Numbered from the stretch's first letter, positions 32,092-41,010 are shown. The stretch is 64,000 bases of DNA from Roseomonas mucosa ATCC BAA-692 (GCF_000622225.1 NZ_KK211412.1:56254-120253); one strand, 5' to 3'. The notes: generated by a model not told the origin, from the letters alone. Numbers and translations: made by a program.

Positions 32092-33795
32092 TCAGGCCTT
32101 TCTGAACAATTTCGCAAGGTATCGATACATACTGCCCTCACGACCGCCCAGCCCCGACACGCTGTCCGGCGCGGCAGGCAGGGCCGTCACAGAATGGCTG
32201 GGCTGCTCCAGGGCCATGGGTTGGGGCCAGATCGCCTCGGGCTGCGCCATGGGCCAGGTCAGGCGCTGGGCCGCCGCCTGGTCGTAGTAGCGGTAGCGCA
32301 TTTCCAGCCAGCCGGACGCCCGGGGCATGACGCGGCCGAACAGCTTCGCGGCCGGCCGCCCGCCCGGCACGCGGCGGACATAGCGCAGTGTCTTGTGGAA
32401 GATCCGGCGGGCCACGTCCTTCGGGGTCAGGTCGCCCCGCATCAGGTGAACGGGCGCGCGCAGCGGCGCGGTCACGCGCCATGAGGTACTGCTTTGCAGC
32501 GCATGGAACCGGGCTTCGGCCTGCTCCGCGCGGAGGCGCAGGGCATGGGCCACGCTTTCGCGCTGCGCGGTCTCTTCCGCGGCCCGGCGGTTCTGCCGCA
32601 TCGCCTCGGCGACCTGCTGCATGGCTTCCACGACCTGCTGCTCCGCCAAGCCGCGTTTCTGCCGATCCGCTTCCGCGGCGTCGGAAAGCGCGTCCCGGAG
32701 GCTCGTCCCATAGGTGACACGGAGTTCGACCAGCCTTGCCTTCAGGGAGCGGATTTCGACTTCCGACCGGTGCTGGCGGGCCAGGGCCGCATCCTGGGCC
32801 TCCTGCAACGCGGCCTCCAGGGCCGCGATCTTCCGCTCGGCCTCCTCCTGCCGGGCCAGGGCGGCATCCCGGTTCTCCTGCAGGGCGGCTTCCAGGGAGG
32901 CGATCTTCCGCTCGGCCTCGCTCTGCCGGGCGAGAGCGCCGTCCTGGCTTTCCCGCAAGGCGGCTTCCAGGGAGGCGATCTTCTCCCCGGCCCGGTGTCC
33001 ATCCGCGGCCGCGGTGTCCCGGGCCTGTTGCAGCTCGGCCAGCAGTCCGTCCCGCTGGGCCTCCGCGCTCGTGGCGCGCGACAGCGCGGCCTCCAGCTCG
33101 ACCGGCAGGCCGGCGGAACGGAAGGCGTCGTCGAAGACATTGGGCTGCACCTGGAAGTGCCTGCCGAGCTCGTCGAAATGCTCTTCCGCCAGATAGAAGC
33201 GGTTCAGGCCGTCGAACCAGACGAAGCGATAGCCATGGTCCAGGAGGGACGGTTCCCAGCCGTAGTCCTCCTCCTGCGACAGGGGGCGCGTAGCTTCCAG
33301 CAGGATGATCCAGGGGCGGAAGCGGTGCAGGTCCATGCCGGCCAGCACCGCGCCCTCCCCGCCTTCCACGTCGATCTTCAGGAAGTGGATCGGGCCTTCC
33401 GGACGGTGTTCCGCGCAGATGTCCGCCAGCGTGCGGCAGGCGATGTCGATGCGCTCGACCTCCCAGCCGGTGGCCGCGTGATGCTCGGCGACGGCGGTGT
33501 CCAGCGTCGAGAGCCCTGTCGTGCCGATCCGGTAGAACGTCTTCGTCCCGGACGTTTCGGCGGCGCCGACCATCAGGTTGACGTCGCGTGTCCTTGCCTT
33601 CTGGAGTTCCTGGAAGAGCTGGGGATTGGGCTCGATGTTGATCCCGCTCCAGCCGTTCTCGTAGAAAAGGCGCGTCACGGACAGGTGGCCGGGCTCGGCG
33701 GCCCCGACATCGATGTAGAAGCCGTCCGGGACATGCTTCAGCGCCCGCCACAGCATCACATCTTCCTGATTCTGTGCCCAGGATAGGGAGGTCAT
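32092..33795 (-). CDS. FkbM-family methyltransferase with repetitive coiled coil
   Basis: A 567-residue protein. Residues 1-205 are an FkbM-type SAM methyltransferase (FYIDVGAAEPGHLSVTRLFYENGWSG and HFLKIDVEGGE at 138-147), a family that O-methylates sugars. Residues 240-445 form a long Ala/Glu/Arg-rich coiled coil that includes three tandem 25-residue repeats (272-346). The tail has SSTSWRVTAPLRA, a motif frequent at the ends of glycan-synthesis enzymes. The ATG at 33795 is preferred over a TTG nine codons upstream. It leads the pair with the giant glycosyltransferase; the coiled coil may hold a biosynthetic complex together, which is inference. Confidence 0.87.
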   Translation of the reverse strand: MTSLSWAQNQEDVMLWRALKHVPDGFYIDVGAAEPGHLSVTRLFYENGWSGINIEPNPQLFQELQKARTRDVNLMVGAAETSGTKTFYRIGTTGLSTLDTAVAEHHAATGWEVERIDIACRTLADICAEHRPEGPIHFLKIDVEGGEGAVLAGMDLHRFRPWIILLEATRPLSQEEDYGWEPSLLDHGYRFVWFDGLNRFYLAEEHFDELGRHFQVQPNVFDDAFRSAGLPVELEAALSRATSAEAQRDGLLAELQQARDTAAADGHRAGEKIASLEAALRESQDGALARQSEAERKIASLEAALQENRDAALARQEEAERKIAALEAALQEAQDAALARQHRSEVEIRSLKARLVELRVTYGTSLRDALSDAAEADRQKRGLAEQQVVEAMQQVAEAMRQNRRAAEETAQRESVAHALRLRAEQAEARFHALQSSTSWRVTAPLRAPVHLMRGDLTPKDVARRIFHKTLRYVRRVPGGRPAAKLFGRVMPRASGWLEMRYRYYDQAAAQRLTWPMAQPEAIWPQPMALEQPSHSVTALPAAPDSVSGLGGREGSMYRYLAKLFRKA

Positions 33796-33931
33796 CGCGC
33801 TAGCGGCCCTTCTTGCGAACAATGCGCCTGTCGGCGGGTCTTGGAGTGCCGTCCTGCATCCGTCGCGGGTGGACGGGCGCCCACACCGGCTGGTGGCGCG
33901 ATGGACCCGGCGGCGGGGGCGGCAAGGAACG

Positions 33932-35311
33932 CTAGCCCCCCGCCACGGTCAGCCCCTCGACCCGCACCGTCGGACTGTCGGTGCCCCGGCGGAAGCGCAG
34001 GTCGTCGGCCGGGGTCATGGCGAGGAACATCTCGCGCAGGTTGCCGGCGATGGTCAGGCCGCTGACCGGCTCGGCGAGCTGGCCGTCGCGGATCATGAAG
34101 CCGGCGGCGCCGCGGCTGTAGTCGCCGGTCAGGGTGTTGACGCCATGGCCGATCAGCTCGGTGACGTAGAGTCCCTCGCGGATATCGGCCATCAGCGCCT
34201 GGGGCGAGAGGGTGCCGGGTTCCAGCCACAGGTTGCTGGGGGCCGGAGCCGGGGGCGAGGAGGGGCCGCGCGTGGCGTGGCCTGTGGTGGGGAGGTTAAG
34301 CTGGCGGGCGGAGCGGGCGTCCAGGACCCAGCTCCGCAGCGTGCCGTCCTCGACCAGGGCGAGGGAGGCGCCCGGCTGGCCCTCGCCGTCGAAGGGGCGG
34401 GAGCGCAGGGCGCGGGGCTTCGTGGGGTCGTCGCGGACGGTCAGGCCGCGGGCCATGACCGGCTGGCCCATGCTGCCGCGCAGGAAGGAGGTGCCGCGCG
34501 CCACGGCGGCGCCGTTCAGCGCCCCGGCGAGGTGGCCGAGCAGCGAGGCGGCGATGCGGGGGTCGTAGACCACCGTGTGGCGCGCCGTGGCGGGGCGGCT
34601 GGGGTTCAGGCGGCGGACGGCGCGCTCGCCGACCTGGCGGCCCAGCGTGGCGGGGTCGTCGAGGTCGGAGAGGTGGACCGTGGAGACATGGTCGTAGTCC
34701 CGCTCCATCCCCGTGCCGCTGCCCGCCAGGGCGGCGACGGAGAGGTGGTGCCCGGAGCGGGCATAGGCGCCGGAAAAGCCGGTGGAGGTGACCAGGGCGA
34801 ATTCGCGGTGCGACCAGCCGGCCTCGGCGCCCTCGGAATTGGTGATGCCGGGGATGGCCAGGGCGGCGTCCTCGGCCTGGGCGGCGCGGGCGGCCAGTTC
34901 CTCGACATCCGGGCGGGCGCCGCTGGTGAGGTCGAGGTCGGGCAGGTCGAACCTCGCCGGTTCGGGCAGGCCGGCGAAGCCGTCCTCCGGCACGGCGCGG
35001 GCCATGGCCACGGCGCGTTCGGCCAGGGGCGGAAAGGACAGGGGGTCGGTGTCGGTGGTGGAGACGATTGCCTGCCGCCGGCCGGAGCGGCTGTGCAGGA
35101 AGACCCGCAGGCCGAGCTCCACGCCCTCGGCGCGCTCGATCCGCTCCACCTTGCCGAGACGGCGGGCGACGGAGAGGGCGGTGCCGCGGATCAGCACCGC
35201 ATCGGCCGAATCCGCCCCGGCCGCCCGGGCGGCGGCGACGAGGTCGCCCAGCCGCGCCAGGTGGCGGTCCGCGTGGCCCTCCATCCGGCCCGCCATCCCG
35301 GTGGCGCTCAC
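33932..35311 (-). CDS. pmbA: TldD/PmbA-family protein (PmbA/TldE subunit)
   Basis: A 459-residue homologue of PmbA (TldE), the partner subunit of the TldD/TldE metalloprotease that processes small peptides such as microcin B17. Family features include VELGLRVFLHSRSGRRQAIVST in the N-terminal domain and, in the C-terminal domain, RGTSFLRGSMGQPVM, LPTTGHATRG and DYSRGAAGFMIRDGQL. The zinc motif HExxxH of TldD is lacking, as expected of the E subunit. A GTG at 35311 overlaps the TGA of the M16 peptidase gene upstream; an ATG five codons later is the alternative. No tldD is in the window. Confidence 0.92.
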   Translation of the reverse strand: MSATGMAGRMEGHADRHLARLGDLVAAARAAGADSADAVLIRGTALSVARRLGKVERIERAEGVELGLRVFLHSRSGRRQAIVSTTDTDPLSFPPLAERAVAMARAVPEDGFAGLPEPARFDLPDLDLTSGARPDVEELAARAAQAEDAALAIPGITNSEGAEAGWSHREFALVTSTGFSGAYARSGHHLSVAALAGSGTGMERDYDHVSTVHLSDLDDPATLGRQVGERAVRRLNPSRPATARHTVVYDPRIAASLLGHLAGALNGAAVARGTSFLRGSMGQPVMARGLTVRDDPTKPRALRSRPFDGEGQPGASLALVEDGTLRSWVLDARSARQLNLPTTGHATRGPSSPPAPAPSNLWLEPGTLSPQALMADIREGLYVTELIGHGVNTLTGDYSRGAAGFMIRDGQLAEPVSGLTIAGNLREMFLAMTPADDLRFRRGTDSPTVRVEGLTVAGG

Positions 35312-36573
35312 GCCGCCAGCTTCTCGGCGATGGTGGCCAGCGAGGGCACCTTGCCCATGGGGCCGAGGGCCGCGAGGGTGGGGGTGCCGCGGAAGGCGCG
35401 GGCGGCGGCCGCCTGGACCTGTTCCACCGTCACGGCGGCGATCTTCGCCTTGGTTTCCTCGACCGGAATGATGCGGCCATGGACCTGGAGCTGGCGGGCG
35501 AGCTGCTCGCAGCGGCTGCCGGTGGATTCCAGGGACATCAGCAGGGAGGCGCGGAGCTGGGCCTTGGCGCGGTTCAGCTCCTCCTCGGTCACGTCGTGCT
35601 GGACGCGGCGCAGTTCCTCCAGCGTCACGGGGACGAGCTCGGCGGCCTGGTCCTCCCCCGTGCCGGCATAGATCGCGAACATGCCGCTGTCCCGGAAGGG
35701 GGAGTGGAAGGAGTAGATGGAATAGACGAGGCCGCGCTTCTCGCGGATCTCCTGGAACAGGCGGGAGGACATGCCGCCACCGAGCAGGCCGGACATCAGC
35801 ATGGTCGGGTAGTGCATCGGGTCGCCATAGCCCGGGCCGGGGAAGCCCAGCACGACATGGACCTGATCCAGCTCCCGCTCCTCGCGGAACTCGCCGCCGG
35901 TATAGCGGGCGGGCTCGGCCTCGTGCGTCTCGGCTACCGGCAGGTCGGCGAAGTGGCGGCCGACCATCTCCACCAGCGCCTCGTGCTCCAGCGCCCCGGC
36001 GGCGGCGACCACCATGCGGGAGGGGCCGTAGTGCCGGCGCATGTAGTTGCGCAGCGCGTCGCGCGGCATCTTCTCGATGATGGCGGCCGGGCCCAGGGTG
36101 GGGCGGCCCATGGCCTGATCGCCATAGGCGGTGGCCTGGAAGTGGTCGAAGACGATGTCGTCGGGCGTGTCGTTGGCCTGCCCGATCTCCTGCAGGATCA
36201 CGCCGCGCTCGCGCTCCACCTCCTCCGGCGCGAAGGAGGAATGGGTGAGGATGTCGCCCAGGATGTCGGCGGCGAGCGGCAGGTCGTCCTTCAGCACCTT
36301 GGCGTAGTAGGCGGTGTTCTCCCGCGCCGTGTAGGCGTTGAGGTGGCCGCCGACATCCTCGATCTCCCGCGCGATGGCGGCAGCGTCGCGCTTCTCGGTG
36401 CCCTTGAAGGCCATGTGCTCCAGGAAGTGGGACACGCCGTTCTCCTCGGCGCGTTCGTCCCGGGTGCCGGCATGGACATAGGCGCCGATCGAGGCGGTCT
36501 CCACGCGGGGCATGGTGTCGGAAACGACGGTCAGGCCGTTGGGGAGGCACGTCAGGCGCACGGCATCGCTCAT
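35308..36573 (-). CDS. M16-family zinc peptidase (mitochondrial processing peptidase-like)
   Basis: A 421-residue processing protease. The inverted zinc motif HFLEH lies at 49-53, and the third ligand E129 comes exactly 76 residues after the second histidine, as in the family. GGHLNAYTARENTAYYAKVL and LGFPGPGYGDP, then MSGLLGGGMSSRLFQEIREKRGLVYS are typical of the single-subunit bacterial enzymes. The ATG at 36573 starts MSDAVRLTCLPNGLTVV, the conserved first strand. The pmbA GTG overlaps its stop, so the two proteases are coupled. Confidence 0.95.
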   Translation of the reverse strand: MSDAVRLTCLPNGLTVVSDTMPRVETASIGAYVHAGTRDERAEENGVSHFLEHMAFKGTEKRDAAAIAREIEDVGGHLNAYTARENTAYYAKVLKDDLPLAADILGDILTHSSFAPEEVERERGVILQEIGQANDTPDDIVFDHFQATAYGDQAMGRPTLGPAAIIEKMPRDALRNYMRRHYGPSRMVVAAAGALEHEALVEMVGRHFADLPVAETHEAEPARYTGGEFREERELDQVHVVLGFPGPGYGDPMHYPTMLMSGLLGGGMSSRLFQEIREKRGLVYSIYSFHSPFRDSGMFAIYAGTGEDQAAELVPVTLEELRRVQHDVTEEELNRAKAQLRASLLMSLESTGSRCEQLARQLQVHGRIIPVEETKAKIAAVTVEQVQAAAARAFRGTPTLAALGPMGKVPSLATIAEKLAA

Positions 36574-36707
36574 GGGTTCGGTCGGTCTTCCACTCGTTCG
36601 GGGCCCGGCCCGGTCCTGGGCAGGGCGTGCTGTCTTATCCGGGGACAATGTAGGCGCGGTGGCCCGAAACTGCGACCGGGGCGAGGCAGAAAGGGCTGAT
36701 CCGGCCA

Positions 36708-36758
36708 GTGGGCATGGCGATTGGGCATGGCGATTGGGCATGGCAATCGGGCATGGCG
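36708..36758. repeat. Four tandem copies of a 13-bp unit
   Basis: The unit TGGGCATGGCGAT recurs about four times with single-base changes immediately downstream of the frameshifted IS5-like gene stop. No protein reads through it convincingly. It is probably a simple slippage repeat. Confidence 0.6.
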
Positions 36759-36763
36759 GGGGG

Positions 36764-37356
36764 TCAGGCCCAGCCCAGGCGCAGCGAGCGCGGGATGCGG
36801 GCGCGGCCGGCGGCGGCGCGGTGCAGGGCGGCGAGGCCCCGCACGAGGCGGCGATACGGGGTGACGGTGCCGTAAGCGCCTGTAAACGGCGGAAGCTTCG
36901 CGCGAGCGAGGGTTTGGGACAAATCCGGATCGGGCAGCAGCCAGGGCGGGCCGGGCAGGGCCGCGCGCAGGTCCAGGCGGCGGGCGAGCAGGATGAGGCC
37001 GAGGCCCAGGATGCGGTGGCGCGGCGGGCGGCGCGGCAGATGCGATGGGCCAGGGCGTGGAGAGGGTGGCCGGGCGGGGTGGTGGCGAGGGCGTTGAGCA
37101 GGCGCTGCCACAACCCGGCATGGGTGAGGCGGCGGAAATGGCGGGCGACCGTGCCGGGATTGCCGAAGCGTTCCGGCAAGGCGGACCAGGGGGAATGGGT
37201 GAGGGCAACGTGGAAGATGGCGTCGAGGCGGTGGCGGTGGTCGGCGGGGCGGCCAGTGCCGGTAGGGTTGGTGGGGAGGTAGGGGGCGAGGGCGCGCCAT
37301 TCCGCCTCGGTCATCGGGTGGAAGGGATGGGGGGTGGAGAAGGAGCTGGCGCGCAT
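36764..37356 (-). pseudogene. IS5-family transposase-like gene, frameshifted (DUF4096 N-terminus)
   Basis: The first part, from the ATG at 37356 (or MTEAEW at 37314), encodes MTEAEWRALAPYLP, LDAIFHVALTHSPWSALPERF, GTVARHFRRLTHAGLWQRLL and AHRICRAARR, the helix-turn-helix N-terminal region of IS5-type transposases. Near 37010-37030 the sensible sequence moves to another frame (ILGLGLILLARRLDLRAALP, then PPWLLPDPDLSQTLARAKLP) and ends at 36764. One lost base in a run of GCC/GCG repeats explains the shift. Even repaired it would be about 195 residues without a DDE catalytic triad, so it is either a shortened relic or a domesticated DUF4096 protein. A sequencing error cannot be excluded. Confidence 0.6.
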
Positions 37357-37727
37357 GGGGGAGGGATAGCATGGGGGAGTGGAAATAGGCAAGTTTTCCT
37401 ATTTATGGGAGTGATCGAGGGTCAGTCCATGAGGTGAAGGGTCGGCCGGGAAGGGTGGAGGCCGTGGGAAAACACACGACCAGAAGGTGCTGTGGAGAAT
37501 AGTATGCTCCCCGGTAGCTCCCGACTCACCGAGCAGCCTGAAGCGAGCCAAAATGGCCGTATCGACGGCTACTAGAAGGGCATTCCGGCAGCCGAAGAGA
37601 CGGATATTCTCTTTCGATGCCGGATCGACGAGTTTTCACACAGCCTCGGTGGAAACCGGACTTTCGTTTGACACGGCCCACCCGGGGCTACGAGGGATGG
37701 TTAGGTGACATCCCCGCAGAGGCCAGC
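37357..37727. other. Gene-free stretch with lower GC at the edge of an accessory segment
   Basis: These 371 bases hold no supported gene. The composition is clearly more A/T-rich than the flanks. Short open frames here resemble no family I know. It probably carries the promoter of the acetyltransferase gene that follows and debris of earlier insertions. Confidence 0.5.
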
Positions 37728-38261
37728 GTGACTGAACGGCTCATCCCAAGGCTGGTGACCCATCGCCTCATCTTGCGCGCGCCCACCGAAGCGGACTTTC
37801 CAGCCTATGCTGACTTTCTGAACTCGACTCGCGCGCGCGGCATGGGCGGGCCTTATGGCACCCGTGCGGCCTGGGGGCTGTTCTGCCACGAGGTGGCGGG
37901 CTGGACGCTCTACGGGCACGGGGCACTGATGGTTGATCTTCGGGCCTCAGGTGCATGCGTCGGGCAGGTCAGCATCAGCCACGGGCCTCTCTACCCCGAG
38001 AAGGAACTCGGTTGGCTCATCTATGACGGGCATGAGGGGCGAGGCTACGCGACCGAGGCGGCGATGGTCCTGCGGGACTGGGCGCATGAGGCGATCGGGC
38101 TGGACCACCTCGTCAGCTACATCGACCCGGGGAACGCGCGATCCATCGCCCTCGCCGAGCGGATCGGTGCCACGCCGGACGCCCAGGCGCGGGGGCAGGA
38201 CCCAGGAGATCTGGTCTATCGACACCGCGTGGGCAGCGGCCTGGAGCGACTGCGATGCTGA
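37728..38261 (+). CDS. GNAT-family N-acetyltransferase (RimJ/RimL-like)
   Basis: A 177-residue acetyltransferase that uses acetyl-CoA. The pattern TERLIPRLVTHRLILRAPTEADFPAY is the usual RimJ/RimL opening, and the CoA loop region ELGWLIYDGHEGRGYATEAA (with G-x-GYATEA) is well kept, followed by YIDPGNARSIALAERIGA. A GTG at 37728 follows AGAGG; in-frame codons further upstream do not resemble the family. Its stop overlaps the next ATG (38255-38261), so it is coupled to a glutathione transferase gene. Substrate unknown. Confidence 0.88.
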   Translation: MTERLIPRLVTHRLILRAPTEADFPAYADFLNSTRARGMGGPYGTRAAWGLFCHEVAGWTLYGHGALMVDLRASGACVGQVSISHGPLYPEKELGWLIYDGHEGRGYATEAAMVLRDWAHEAIGLDHLVSYIDPGNARSIALAERIGATPDAQARGQDPGDLVYRHRVGSGLERLRC

Positions 38262-38833
38262 CCTTGTACCTCGCCCCCGGCTCAAGCTCGATGGCTGCCC
38301 ACATCGCGCTCCACGAGGTCGGCTCTGCCTTCGAGGCGCGCCCTCTCTCCTTCCGCCGCCGCGAGAACCGGACCCCCGAGTATCTGGCCCTGAACCCGGA
38401 GGGGAAGGTCCCGACGCTCCTCATCGACGGCCGACCACTGACGGAGGTGGCCGCGATCCTGTTCTACCTCGCCCGGAGCTACCCAGGGGCCGGACTGCTG
38501 CCCCAGGACGCGGAGGGAGAGGCGCAAGCCGTGTCGTGGATGTCCTTCGCCGCCGCGACGCTGCACCCGGCCAGGAGGCAGGGTCTGGAGCACGCCGCTG
38601 CCGTCTACGGGATGGCCGACCGGCGGATGGCCGGGCGCAGCTGGGTGCTCACGAGCTATTCCATCGCCGATATTCATCTGTTCCGCCTGTTCTGGCGATT
38701 GAACACCTCGCTACGGCCGCCGACTGGAATCTTTCCGAACCTCACCGCCCATTACGACCGAATGCTGGCCCGTCCGGCTGTCCAGCGCACGATCGAAGCC
38801 GAAGCGGCGATAGGGTACGAGTTGCCTGCTTAA
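38255..38833 (+). CDS. Glutathione S-transferase
   Basis: A 192-residue transferase. LTLYLAPGSSSMAAHIALHE carries the conserved N-terminal serine region, RTPEYLALNPEGKVPTLLID has the cis-proline, and TEVAAILFYLA the glutathione gamma-glutamyl contact. The C-terminal helical domain has YSIADIHLFRLFWR. It overlaps the acetyltransferase gene by seven bases, so both are made from one message. Confidence 0.9.
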   Translation: MLTLYLAPGSSSMAAHIALHEVGSAFEARPLSFRRRENRTPEYLALNPEGKVPTLLIDGRPLTEVAAILFYLARSYPGAGLLPQDAEGEAQAVSWMSFAAATLHPARRQGLEHAAAVYGMADRRMAGRSWVLTSYSIADIHLFRLFWRLNTSLRPPTGIFPNLTAHYDRMLARPAVQRTIEAEAAIGYELPA

Positions 38834-38962
38834 TCCTGGGCAAGAGTCTGTTTTGGGTCCAGCCTGTGTGGAAACTCACGCCCGCGCCTCTTAGCGGTCT
38901 TGGGCAGACACATGGCTGGCTGTATGTGCGGAACTTTCGTTCCGGTCTGTTATGTTTATCCC

Positions 38963-39424
38963 ATGAGCACCCGCATAGCCGCAGTTTCAGAACAGCCGGA
39001 GTTGGCGTCGCTGGTAGCCAGATGGCGAGTGCAGGCCTTCTTCACTCCGCCGGGCGGCTACACGGTCGACGAGATGACTGCGTTGATCCTCAAACCTCCA
39101 GGTGGCCCCAACAAAACGTTCGTCCTGTTTGATGATGATCGACCTGTCGGGACAGCTGGCCTGATGCGCGGCGATCTCGAAAGCAGGCCTGACCTCACTC
39201 CTTGGCTGGGAGGTCTGTACGTTGAACCGGCATTTCGTAGTCGCGGCCACGCAACCACGTTGGTGCGGCAGGTGGAGGATGCTGCCCGCGCCGTGTCGGT
39301 TTCAGTCCTGTGGCTCTATACCCTGAGTGCTGATGGTCTCTACCTGCGCCTTGGATGGCAGCATGCCGGTTTGGAGCAGGAGGACGGCCGCGACGTCATG
39401 CTGATGAGGCGTGATCTGACCTGA
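38963..39424 (+). CDS. GNAT-family N-acetyltransferase
   Basis: A 153-residue acetyltransferase. LGGLYVEPAFRSRGHATTLV is the acetyl-CoA binding segment (R-x-x-G-x-A/G), and LYTLSADGLYLRLGWQHAG the closing strand and helix. The ATG at 38963 gives the family length; earlier in-frame starts add an unconserved Cys-rich leader. Base composition is lower in GC than the chromosome norm here, and the IS1182-family element begins only tens of bases downstream, both suggesting transfer. Substrate unknown. Confidence 0.87.
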   Translation: MSTRIAAVSEQPELASLVARWRVQAFFTPPGGYTVDEMTALILKPPGGPNKTFVLFDDDRPVGTAGLMRGDLESRPDLTPWLGGLYVEPAFRSRGHATTLVRQVEDAARAVSVSVLWLYTLSADGLYLRLGWQHAGLEQEDGRDVMLMRRDLT

Positions 39425-39468
39425 CAATAAACGTCAGGAGCACGCATGATCGGAGCTGCCGAGGCGAT

Positions 39469-41010
39469 GCGACGCGGCTAGATTCAATCATCTGCGGAGG
39501 ATCTGAAATGAAGCGTTTCGTTGAGGGTGCTGACCGCCGTCAGGTGACGCTGTTGCCGCCCTGCCTCGACGACTACGTGGCGGAGGAGAATCCGGTCCGC
39601 GTGGTCGAGGTATTCGTCAACGAGCTGGACCTCGGCGCGCTGGGCTTCGCGGGCGTGGTGCCCGAGGTGACGGGTCGGCCCTCCTATCACCCCGCGACCA
39701 TGCTGAAGCTCTACTTGTATGGTTACCTGAACCGCATCCAGTCGAGCCGCCGGCTGGAGCGCGAGGCCGGTCGCAACCTCGAACTGATGTGGCTGACCGG
39801 GCGGCTCGCGCCGGACTTCAAGACCATCGCCGACTTCCGCCGCGACAACGGCCCGGCCATCAAGGCGACCTGCCGCCAGTTCGTCCTGCTGTGCCGCAAG
39901 CTTGACCTGTTCACGGACGCGGTGGTCGCGGTCGACGGCAGCAAGTTCAAGGCGGTGAACAACCGCGACAAGAACTTCACGCCCGCCAAGCTCCAGCGCC
40001 GGATTGAGCAGGTCGAGGAAAGCATCGCCCGCTACATGGCCGCCATGGACACCGCCGACCGGCAGGAGAACGAGATCGCCCGGGCGAAGTCGGCCCGGCT
40101 CAGAGACAAGATCACCGCGCTGCGGGAGCAGGTCCGGCAGTTCCGCACCATGGAGCAGGCCATCAAGAACGCGCCTGATGGGCAGGTCTCGTTGACCGAC
40201 CCAGACGCGCGCTCGATGGCCACCAGCGGCAAGGGCAGCGGCATCGTCGGTTACAACGTGCAGGCCGCCGTCGACACCAGGCACCACCTGATCGTCGCGC
40301 ACGAGGTCACCAACAAGGGCTTCGACCGGGGGCAGCTCTCCGGCATGGCACGCCAGGCACGCGAGGTGATGGGCCATACCGAGCTGACCGCCATCGCCGA
40401 CCGCGGCTACTACAAGGGTGAGGACATCCTGCTGTGCGAGCAGGAAGGCGTGGTGCCGATGGTACCGAAAATCCTGACCTCGGGCGCCAAGGCCGATGGG
40501 CGGTTCGGCAAGCAGGACTTCGTCTACCTGCCGCAGCAGGACGCCTACAAATGTCCCGCAGGCCAAACAATGAAGTGGTGGTTCAACCGCGTCGACGAGC
40601 ACGGGATGACGCTGCGCCACTACTGGACAACCAAGTGCCCGGAGTGCCCGATCAAGGCCCAGTGCACCCCCGCCAAGATGCGTCGGGTCACGCGCTGGGA
40701 GCACGAGGGCGTGCTGGACGCCATGCAGCACCGGCTCGACCAAGCGCCGGACAGCATGCGCGTCCGCAGGCAGACCGCCGAGCACCCGTTTGGCACGCTG
40801 AAGGCCTGGATGGGCTCGACCCACTTCCTGACCCGGACGCTGAAACGGGTCGGCACGGAGATGAGCCTGCACGTGCTGGCCTACAACATGAAGCGGGTGA
40901 TCGCGATCCTGGGTGCAGGGCCGCTGATGCTAGCCATCCGGACCTGAACACCCGGAACGCCACGGCCAGCTCTCAGGTGCCGTCCGTGAAGTTCATCTGG
41001 CTGCATGCGA
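39469..41010 (+). mobile_element. IS1182-family insertion sequence (ends tentative)
   Basis: The element surrounds one intact transposase gene. A left segment CGACGCGGCTAGATTCA (39470-39486) and the reverse complement of a right segment at 40992-41009 agree at about 12 of 17 aligned positions, a possible pair of imperfect terminal inverted repeats. I could not confirm a target duplication, so the ends are approximate. Confidence 0.55.
39508..40947 (+). CDS. IS1182-family transposase
   Basis: An intact 479-residue DDE transposase. The DUF772 opening (VEVFVNELDLGALGF, RPSYHPATMLKLYLYGYLNRIQSSRRLEREA), the first catalytic D in AVVAVDGSKFKAVNNRDKNF, IADRGYYKGEDILLCEQEG with the second D, the Cys cluster CPECPIKAQC and EHPFGTLKAWMGSTHFLTR with the final E are all visible. 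No frameshift or stop interrupts it, so the element may be active. A GGAGG lies nine bases before the ATG. Confidence 0.95.
   Translation: MKRFVEGADRRQVTLLPPCLDDYVAEENPVRVVEVFVNELDLGALGFAGVVPEVTGRPSYHPATMLKLYLYGYLNRIQSSRRLEREAGRNLELMWLTGRLAPDFKTIADFRRDNGPAIKATCRQFVLLCRKLDLFTDAVVAVDGSKFKAVNNRDKNFTPAKLQRRIEQVEESIARYMAAMDTADRQENEIARAKSARLRDKITALREQVRQFRTMEQAIKNAPDGQVSLTDPDARSMATSGKGSGIVGYNVQAAVDTRHHLIVAHEVTNKGFDRGQLSGMARQAREVMGHTELTAIADRGYYKGEDILLCEQEGVVPMVPKILTSGAKADGRFGKQDFVYLPQQDAYKCPAGQTMKWWFNRVDEHGMTLRHYWTTKCPECPIKAQCTPAKMRRVTRWEHEGVLDAMQHRLDQAPDSMRVRRQTAEHPFGTLKAWMGSTHFLTRTLKRVGTEMSLHVLAYNMKRVIAILGAGPLMLAIRT

Noticed and set aside
37487-37708. A 73-codon plus-strand frame in the lower-GC stretch
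   Set aside because: No family resemblance, no ribosome site, and composition does not look coding.
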